64,000 nt of DNA, from positions 62,001-126,000 of the forward strand of contig NZ_OY780939.1 of NCBI RefSeq assembly GCF_963675975.1, in the 5' to 3' direction. The DNA comes from Halarcobacter sp. GTDB lineage: Bacteria; Campylobacterota; Campylobacteria; Campylobacterales; Arcobacteraceae. The position numbers and the translations under genes were made by a program. Below are positions 58,178-64,000 of this stretch, one piece after another. Within the stretch, counting starts at the first letter, position 1, and each line of letters starts with the position of its first letter. The notes beneath the pieces were generated by a model. The model was not told the origin of the DNA. It ran no database searches and worked only from the letters and a program-made list of their open reading frames with translations.

Positions 58178-60649
58178 TTGAGGTTTATTTTTCTTATTTT
58201 TATTTTTTTTAATATCCTTTTTGCGGATTCTTCTGAGCTTACAGAAGAAGAAAAAATATGGTTAGAGAAAAATGAAGTTAAAATAGGTGTATCTGAATTA
58301 TACCCTTTAACTTATGTAAACAAAGACAATAAAATTGATGGTTTCATAAGTGATATATTAAAACTCATAATAAAAAAATACAATATCAAAACAACTGCTG
58401 TAAAAGTAAAACAAGCTGAAATTCCACTAGCTATTAAAGAAGAAAAAATAGATTTAGCACCAATGATTAATAATGACAGTGTTGAAAATAATTTAGGTGT
58501 ATACTCTTCTGAGATTTTACAAATAAAAAGAATTTTATTTGTTAGAAAAGAAGATAATAAAATCAACTCTTTTAAAGATTTAATCAATAAAAAAGTTGCT
58601 ATTGTTAACCAATTGGGAACTATTCCTAATCTAAAAGAGCAACTTTCTAATATAAAAGTGGAAAGAACTAATAATATGAAAGAGTCAGTTCAAAAGCTTT
58701 TAGCTGGGGAAGTTGATGCATTAATTGCTTCACCAATTATTATTCAAGAATATCTTGAAAACAATCTAATAATTGATTTAAAAGCTATACCTTCTATAAG
58801 TTTTGAACCCTCAAAACTATTTATTTTTACAAGTAAAAATAAAACTCATCTACAATCAATTTTAGAAAAAGGCTTAAATTCTATTTCTATAAAAGAGGAA
58901 AAAGAACTATTTGATAAATGGTTTTTAAAAGATTTAGCAGATCTACCAATAATATTTACAAAAGAAGAGATTAATTATTTAGATAAAAAAACACATATCA
59001 ATTTATGTGTAGATCCAGACTGGATGCCTTATGAAAAAATAGAAAATCATAAACATATTGGTATAGTTGCTGATTATATGCAAGACTTTGAGAAAAAAAT
59101 AGGTATTCCTTTAAAGCTTGTAGAATCTAAAGATTGGACTCAAACTTTGGAGTTTATGAAAAGTAGAAGATGCGATATTCTATCTTTTGTAATGGATATC
59201 CAATCAAGACGTGGATATATGAACTTTACAAAGCCTTATGTAACTGCTCCATTAGTTTTAGTTACAAAAAGAAATGTAAGTTTTATTAGTGATTTAAGTG
59301 CATTAAAGGGTAAAAAAATTGGTATTCAAAAAAACTTTGCTTATAATGAAATAATAAGAAGAAAATATCCTAATTTGGAAGTTGTTGATGTGGATCACTT
59401 AAGAGATGGTCTAAAAAGAGTAGAAAGGGGTCAAATATTTGGTCAAGTTACTACTCATCTTAATGTAGCTTATGCTTTCCAAGAAGAGTTTTATGGAAGC
59501 TTACAAATAGCAGGTAAATTTGATGAGCAATGGCATCTATCTGTGGGAGTTAGAAATGACGACCCAATGCTTTTAAATATTTTTGAAAAAATTGTAGACT
59601 CAATAAGTGATGAAACAAAACAGCGAATTATTAATAAATGGGTAACGATAAAATATGAAAAAAGTATAGATTACAAATTGTTTTGGAGTATCATAACTTT
59701 TCTTTTCTTTATACTATTACTGATTTTATATACATATATACTTCAAAGAAGATATATTAGAAAACTAACAAAAGTAAAAGAAGAGATAGAGATGCTAAAT
59801 AGTACTCTAGAAAAAAAAGTACAAGTAAGAACTCAAGAACTTGAACTATCAAATAGAGAATTAAAACTAAAAACCTCAGAACTTGAACATCTAAATAATA
59901 CCCTTGATATAAGAATAAAAAAAGAGATTGACAATAGAAAAAAACAAGAACAGCTTCTAATCCAACAATCAAAACTAGCAGAGATGGGAGAGATGATTAG
60001 TATGATTGCACACCAGTGGAGACAACCACTAAGTGCACTTAGTACTATTATTCAAAATATTCATCTTCGTTACTCTTTGGATAAACTGAATAAAGAGTAC
60101 CTTGATAAACAAATGACATTAAGTAATGCCTTAACAGAAAAAATGTCAAAAACAATAGATGATTTCAGAAACTTTTTTAAACCAAATAAAGAGAAAAAAG
60201 CATTTTCAATAAAAGATGCTATTCAACAAACAATTTTTTTAATAGATGACAGTTTTAAAAGTAATAGTATAAAAATAGAAAATCAAATCGCTGATGATGT
60301 AACTATTTATGGATTTGAAAGTGAACTATCTCAAGTATTACTAAATATTATAACTAACTCAAAAGATTCATTTTTGGAAAAAAATATTGATAACCCTTTA
60401 ATTGTTATAAAAACTAAGCTTATACAAACACATATAAAAATTATGATTTCAGATAATGCCGGAGGTATTAGTGAGTCAATCATTAATAAAGTATTTGAAC
60501 CATATTTTACAACAAAAGACAGTTATAACGGTACAGGTCTTGGTTTATATATGAGTAAAATCATTATTGAACAAAATATGAAAGGTCAATTAAGTGTTAA
60601 GAATATTAATCAAGGAGTACAATTCTCTATTTATATACCTATAAACTAA
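58178..60649 (+). CDS. sensor histidine kinase with two periplasmic SBP_bac_3 domains
   Basis: An 823-residue membrane sensor starting at TTG (58178), chosen for the GGAG site seven bases before it. A signal/anchor segment (1-16) precedes two tandem periplasmic solute-binding domains, about 24-250 and 268-498 (the second with HINLCVDPDWMPYE). Then come a membrane helix (about 504-526), a coiled coil (530-605), phosphoacceptor His612 in MIAHQWRQPL, and an ATPase domain with DNAGGIS and GTGLGLYMSK. The layout is like BvgS/EvgS but without receiver or Hpt domains. The dctP gene follows, so the ligand is probably a substrate of that transporter. Confidence 0.9.
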   Translation: MRFIFLIFIFFNILFADSSELTEEEKIWLEKNEVKIGVSELYPLTYVNKDNKIDGFISDILKLIIKKYNIKTTAVKVKQAEIPLAIKEEKIDLAPMINNDSVENNLGVYSSEILQIKRILFVRKEDNKINSFKDLINKKVAIVNQLGTIPNLKEQLSNIKVERTNNMKESVQKLLAGEVDALIASPIIIQEYLENNLIIDLKAIPSISFEPSKLFIFTSKNKTHLQSILEKGLNSISIKEEKELFDKWFLKDLADLPIIFTKEEINYLDKKTHINLCVDPDWMPYEKIENHKHIGIVADYMQDFEKKIGIPLKLVESKDWTQTLEFMKSRRCDILSFVMDIQSRRGYMNFTKPYVTAPLVLVTKRNVSFISDLSALKGKKIGIQKNFAYNEIIRRKYPNLEVVDVDHLRDGLKRVERGQIFGQVTTHLNVAYAFQEEFYGSLQIAGKFDEQWHLSVGVRNDDPMLLNIFEKIVDSISDETKQRIINKWVTIKYEKSIDYKLFWSIITFLFFILLLILYTYILQRRYIRKLTKVKEEIEMLNSTLEKKVQVRTQELELSNRELKLKTSELEHLNNTLDIRIKKEIDNRKKQEQLLIQQSKLAEMGEMISMIAHQWRQPLSALSTIIQNIHLRYSLDKLNKEYLDKQMTLSNALTEKMSKTIDDFRNFFKPNKEKKAFSIKDAIQQTIFLIDDSFKSNSIKIENQIADDVTIYGFESELSQVLLNIITNSKDSFLEKNIDNPLIVIKTKLIQTHIKIMISDNAGGISESIINKVFEPYFTTKDSYNGTGLGLYMSKIIIEQNMKGQLSVKNINQGVQFSIYIPIN

Positions 60650-60913
60650 AAATCTTATAAATACTCTAAGGATATTGATAAGTTTTACAGTTTTGTTTCC
60701 TATTTTACACATCTATTTTTTTAATTTTATATATATAAAAAAACATAATAGATGGTTACTTTTTCACTACTCTTTTCAGTAATAATTAAATTATCTGAAA
60801 TATTCATATTTTACTTGCCACTCATTATCTTTAGCTGTGTAAACAGGTATGATATGAATAGATTAGGTAAAAACTATTTACAAATGGTCAAATTAAAACG
60901 GGAAGGGATAACT
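60650..60913 (+). other. intergenic leader upstream of dctP copy 1
   Basis: 264 A/T-rich bases. It contains an A/T palindrome TTTTATATATATAAAA near 60725-60740 and a possible -10 TATGAT near 60849. An in-frame ATG at 60752 would add 54 residues with no signal-peptide logic, so I treat this as leader. GGGAAGGGATAACT just before 60914 is a strong ribosome site. Confidence 0.5.
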
Positions 60914-61927
60914 ATGTTTACTAACATGAAAAGAAATATAGTAATGACTACATTAGTTGTACTATTAGGTGTAATGTCAGTTGTTGAAACAGCAACAGCT
61001 GCTCAAAATTGGAGATTCTCAAACCTTTATGGTAGAGGAACAGCATTTGGTGATTTATATCAACAACTTGCTAAAGATATTGAAAAAAATACTAACGGTG
61101 AAATCAAAGTTCAAGTATTATTTTCTGGTGAAGGTGTAGGTACTTCTGGACTTTTAGGTGCTACTAAATCTGGTCTTATTACTATGGCTGCGCCATTCCA
61201 ATCTATGCATGCTGGTGAATTACCTGCTGGTGTTGTTGAAATTGGTTTACCTGGTGGTACTGCTGATACTGATGAGCTTTACAAACTTTTCCATGAAAAA
61301 GGTTGGGATAAAATCCTTAAAGAAGCTTATGGTTCTCAAGGTTTAGTATGGTTAGAGCCTTATATTCAACCTCCAGTTTATATTATCACTAAAAAACCTA
61401 TCAAATCTGTTGCTGATTTCCAAGGTTTAAAAATTAGAGCTCCTGGTGCTTATGGTAAATTTTTAAGAAATTTAGGTGCTTCTCCTGTTTCTTTAGCGTG
61501 GAGTGAAATCTATACTAGTTTAGCTACTGGTGTTATTGATGGTTCTATTGGTTCTAATATGATTGACCACAGAGATGGTAATCACGTTGAAGTTGCTAAA
61601 TATATGTACAAACTTCCTTTAGCTGGTGCTCAAGTTTTACCAATCGTTGTAAATAGATCTGCTTGGAATAAACTTACTGATGCTCAGAAAAAAGGTGTTT
61701 ATGATGCAACTGTAGCTCATGCAAAAGCTCAATTAACTATGTCTAAAAAATGGGAAAAAGAAGCTGTTGCTCAAATGGAAGCTAAAGGTTTAAAATGGTC
61801 TCCAGAACCTTCTGAAGCTGACAAAAAAGCTTGGGCTCAAGCTGGTGCTGGTCTTTGGGATGAGTATGCTGCTAAAGATAAATACAGCAAACAACTTATT
61901 GACGTATTAAAAAACCAAGCTAAATAA
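60914..61927 (+). CDS. dctP: TRAP transporter solute-binding protein (DctP family), copy 1
   Basis: Periplasmic binding protein that delivers a substrate to a TRAP transporter. The start at 60914 gives 337 residues with a clear signal peptide (MKRNIVMTTLVVLLGVMSVV..., likely cut after the TATA-A region before QNWRF). DctP blocks are the VKVQ-like strand EIKVQVLFSGEG, and FQGLKIRAPGAYGKFLRNLGASPVSLAWSEIYTSLATGVIDG with the carboxylate-binding Arg. No dctQ or dctM lies in the window; they may follow the second copy. It is 99.7% identical over the shared 664 bases to the copy at 63325. Codons are T-ending rich. Confidence 0.9.
   Translation: MFTNMKRNIVMTTLVVLLGVMSVVETATAAQNWRFSNLYGRGTAFGDLYQQLAKDIEKNTNGEIKVQVLFSGEGVGTSGLLGATKSGLITMAAPFQSMHAGELPAGVVEIGLPGGTADTDELYKLFHEKGWDKILKEAYGSQGLVWLEPYIQPPVYIITKKPIKSVADFQGLKIRAPGAYGKFLRNLGASPVSLAWSEIYTSLATGVIDGSIGSNMIDHRDGNHVEVAKYMYKLPLAGAQVLPIVVNRSAWNKLTDAQKKGVYDATVAHAKAQLTMSKKWEKEAVAQMEAKGLKWSPEPSEADKKAWAQAGAGLWDEYAAKDKYSKQLIDVLKNQAK
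60917..61580 (+). repeat. long direct repeat, copy A (within dctP copy 1)
   Basis: Matches 63337-64000 at an offset of 2420 bases. Only two of 664 positions differ (61048 T versus C; 61072 T versus A), both silent. The match may extend past the window end. Confidence 0.97.
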
Positions 61928-61953
61928 TTTATTAATTTACAAGAGGTTAAAGA

Positions 61954-63258
61954 ATGAATAAAAATGTTCAAGTGGTAAGCAATCAAAACTTACAAGAAAG
62001 AAAAAACAAGGCTTTCGCTAGAGGTCAAGGTAATGCTTACCCTGTATATATTAAAGAGGCTAAAAACTCTGAAGTTTGGGATGTTGAAGGTAATAGACTA
62101 ATTGATTTTGGAACAGGTATTGCTGTATGTAATACTGGACATAGTCATCCAAAAATCATTGAGGCAGTTAAAACTCAAATTGAAAAATTCAGCCACACTT
62201 GTTTTACAGTTACTCCATATGAAGTAGGTGTTGAACTAGCTGAAAAATTAACTAAAGTAGCTCCAGGTGAAACTGAGAAAAAAGCTATTTTTGTTACAAC
62301 TGGTGCTGAAGCTGTTGAAAACTGTGTGAAAATCGCAAGAGCACACACAGGAAGAAGAGGTATTATCGCATTTAATGGTGGTTTCCATGGTAGAACTAAT
62401 ATGACTATGGCTCTTACTGGAAAAACTATGCCTTATAAAAAAGGTTTTGGACCATTTCCAGCTGAGATTTATCACTTACCATACCCAACACAATTCAATG
62501 GTACATCAGTTAAAGATACTTTAACTGCACTAAAAAATCTATTCAAAGTAGATATTTTACCTGAAGATGTTGCAGCAATTATTATTGAGCCAATCCAAGG
62601 TGAAGGTGGTTTTTACCAAACTCCAGTAGAGCTATTACAAGAGCTTAGAAGAATTTGTGATGAACATGGAATAGTATTAATTATTGACGAAATCCAAACT
62701 GGATTTGCAAGAACTGGTAAAATGTTCAATATCGAGTATGCAGGTATTGAACCAGATTTAATGACAATGGCTAAAGGTATTGCTGGTGGTTACCCATTAT
62801 CTGGTGTTGTTGGTAAAGCTGAAATTATGGATTCTGCAATTCCTGGTGGACTTGGTGGAACTTATGGTGGTTCACCAGTTGGATGTGCAGCTGGATTAGC
62901 TGTATTAGAAATAATTGAAGAAGAAGACTTAATTAACAGAGCAAATCAAATTGGTGATATCTTTAATAAAAGATTAAATGAACTTAAAGATCAATTTCCA
63001 GAATTAATTTGTGATGTAAGAAATAAAGGTGCTATGATTGCTTTAGAATTAATGAAAGATGGTGATATTGAAAAACCAAATGCTGAATTAACTAAAGCAC
63101 TTACTGCAAAAGCTACAGAATATGGATTAATTCTATTATCTTGTGGTTTTAACAGCAATGTAATTAGATTTTTACCTGCATTAACAATAAGTGACGAGAT
63201 TGCTAATGAGGGATTAGATAAATTCCAAGAATTATTTAAAAACGTAGTAAAAAACTAA
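61954..63258 (+). CDS. gabT: class III aminotransferase, GabT-type
   Basis: A 434-residue PLP-dependent aminotransferase. It lines up well by eye with E. coli GabT: RGQGNAYPVYIKEA, NTGHSHPKIIEAV, VTTGAEAVENCVKIAR, FHGRTN, EPIQGEGGFY, DEIQTGFARTGK and the PLP lysine Lys274 in MTMAKGIAGG, ending with GLILLSCG. GabT converts 4-aminobutyrate and 2-oxoglutarate to succinic semialdehyde and glutamate. Relatives use taurine, beta-alanine or 5-aminovalerate, so the true amine is open. It lies between the two dctP copies with an AAGAGG ribosome site, suggesting that the transporter imports its amine substrate. Confidence 0.87.
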   Translation: MNKNVQVVSNQNLQERKNKAFARGQGNAYPVYIKEAKNSEVWDVEGNRLIDFGTGIAVCNTGHSHPKIIEAVKTQIEKFSHTCFTVTPYEVGVELAEKLTKVAPGETEKKAIFVTTGAEAVENCVKIARAHTGRRGIIAFNGGFHGRTNMTMALTGKTMPYKKGFGPFPAEIYHLPYPTQFNGTSVKDTLTALKNLFKVDILPEDVAAIIIEPIQGEGGFYQTPVELLQELRRICDEHGIVLIIDEIQTGFARTGKMFNIEYAGIEPDLMTMAKGIAGGYPLSGVVGKAEIMDSAIPGGLGGTYGGSPVGCAAGLAVLEIIEEEDLINRANQIGDIFNKRLNELKDQFPELICDVRNKGAMIALELMKDGDIEKPNAELTKALTAKATEYGLILLSCGFNSNVIRFLPALTISDEIANEGLDKFQELFKNVVKN

Positions 63259-63324
63259 TATATAGAATTTACTAAAAAAGACAAAATGCTAGAGAAAGAA
63301 ATAAAACAAAAGAAAGGGATACTT

Positions 63325-64000
63325 ATGTTAAATTTATTTACTAACATGAAAAGAAATATAGTAATGACTACATTAGTTGTACTATTAGGTGTAATGTCAG
63401 TTGTTGAAACAGCAACAGCTGCTCAAAATTGGAGATTCTCAAACCTTTATGGTAGAGGAACAGCATTCGGTGATTTATATCAACAACTTGCAAAAGATAT
63501 TGAAAAAAATACTAACGGTGAAATCAAAGTTCAAGTATTATTTTCTGGTGAAGGTGTAGGTACTTCTGGACTTTTAGGTGCTACTAAATCTGGTCTTATT
63601 ACTATGGCTGCGCCATTCCAATCTATGCATGCTGGTGAATTACCTGCTGGTGTTGTTGAAATTGGTTTACCTGGTGGTACTGCTGATACTGATGAGCTTT
63701 ACAAACTTTTCCATGAAAAAGGTTGGGATAAAATCCTTAAAGAAGCTTATGGTTCTCAAGGTTTAGTATGGTTAGAGCCTTATATTCAACCTCCAGTTTA
63801 TATTATCACTAAAAAACCTATCAAATCTGTTGCTGATTTCCAAGGTTTAAAAATTAGAGCTCCTGGTGCTTATGGTAAATTTTTAAGAAATTTAGGTGCT
63901 TCTCCTGTTTCTTTAGCGTGGAGTGAAATCTATACTAGTTTAGCTACTGGTGTTATTGATGGTTCTATTGGTTCTAATATGATTGACCACAGAGATGGTA
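63325..64000 (+). CDS. dctP: TRAP transporter solute-binding protein (DctP family), copy 2, cut by window end
   Basis: Second copy of the dctP gene at 60914. The start ATG at 63325 gives MLNLFTNMKRN, three more residues than copy 1 (MFTNMKRN); the rest is identical in protein sequence as far as the window goes (225 residues). Ribosome site AAAGGGATACTT. The usual DctQ and DctM membrane subunits may follow beyond 64000. Two nearly identical binding proteins around a GabT-type gene suggest a recent duplication or gene conversion. Confidence 0.9.
   Translation, partial: MLNLFTNMKRNIVMTTLVVLLGVMSVVETATAAQNWRFSNLYGRGTAFGDLYQQLAKDIEKNTNGEIKVQVLFSGEGVGTSGLLGATKSGLITMAAPFQSMHAGELPAGVVEIGLPGGTADTDELYKLFHEKGWDKILKEAYGSQGLVWLEPYIQPPVYIITKKPIKSVADFQGLKIRAPGAYGKFLRNLGASPVSLAWSEIYTSLATGVIDGSIGSNMIDHRDG
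63337..64000 (+). repeat. long direct repeat, copy B (within dctP copy 2)
   Basis: Partner of 60917-61580, offset 2420 bases, two silent differences in 664. The right end is not seen because the window stops. Homologous recombination between copies would delete gabT. Confidence 0.97.

Noticed and set aside
60752-60913. N-terminal extension of dctP copy 1 from the ATG at 60752
   Set aside because: The ATG at 60914 has a strong ribosome site and gives a normal signal peptide; copy 2 has no similar extension.
60650-60913. Sigma54 promoter before dctP
   Set aside because: A TGGC element can be found only on the wrong strand and without a properly spaced TTGC partner.

Overview
The window looks like chromosome from a marine Arcobacter-type member of the Campylobacterota. 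I infer this from the strongly A+T-rich sequence, the futalosine-route menaquinone genes (mqnA and a UbiD-type decarboxylase), the frdCAB order of fumarate reductase, a paired dynamin-like locus of the kind known from Campylobacter, and a nuo operon that keeps nuoE and nuoF. No database search was possible, so species and all family assignments rest on motif recognition.

Layout. 1-4058 (+): the 3' part of gpmI, an orphan ABC ATPase and a class A penicillin-binding protein. 4176-8484 (-): glnA, then the tight operon moaD-moaE-(REC-REC-GGDEF)-PHP phosphatase. 8556-14651: mqnA-uppP (+), murG and ftsW (-), then a class B penicillin-binding protein and a cyclophilin (+). 14652-20830: one rRNA operon on the minus strand (16S, tRNA-Ile, tRNA-Ala, 23S, 5S) with a consensus sigma70 promoter, A-tract upstream DNA, processing stems and a terminator. 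20829-23220 (-): prepilin-like protein, GT-C type membrane glycosyltransferase and a TrpG/PabA amidotransferase. 23348-28695: a periplasmic-sensing diguanylate cyclase (+), the UbiD-type decarboxylase (-) and a PatB/MalY lyase (+).

28826-43315 (+) is a 14-kb respiratory complex I operon, nuoA to nuoN. It has a fused nuoCD, a citrate synthase gene between nuoF and nuoG, a short NuoG without most of the molybdopterin-type region, and a NuoH with an internal insertion. 43538-47045 (+) is frdCAB, behind an intergenic region rich in hairpins and repeats. Together with the menaquinone genes these give NADH and fumarate respiration linked to the TCA cycle. 47268-52725 (+) holds two dynamin-like GTPases and a membrane protein of unknown function.

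52933-64000 is an accessory catabolic region. It has a thiamine-diphosphate enzyme with a partner aldehyde dehydrogenase, an OmpR-type regulator, a receiver-kinase, a sensor kinase with two periplasmic solute-binding domains, a TRAP-type binding protein (dctP), a GabT-type aminotransferase, and a second, almost identical dctP cut by the window end. The likely theme is sensing, uptake and transamination of an amino compound followed by carbon-skeleton cleavage and aldehyde oxidation. The substrate is not identifiable from sequence alone. No CRISPR array, insertion sequence or prophage was seen.
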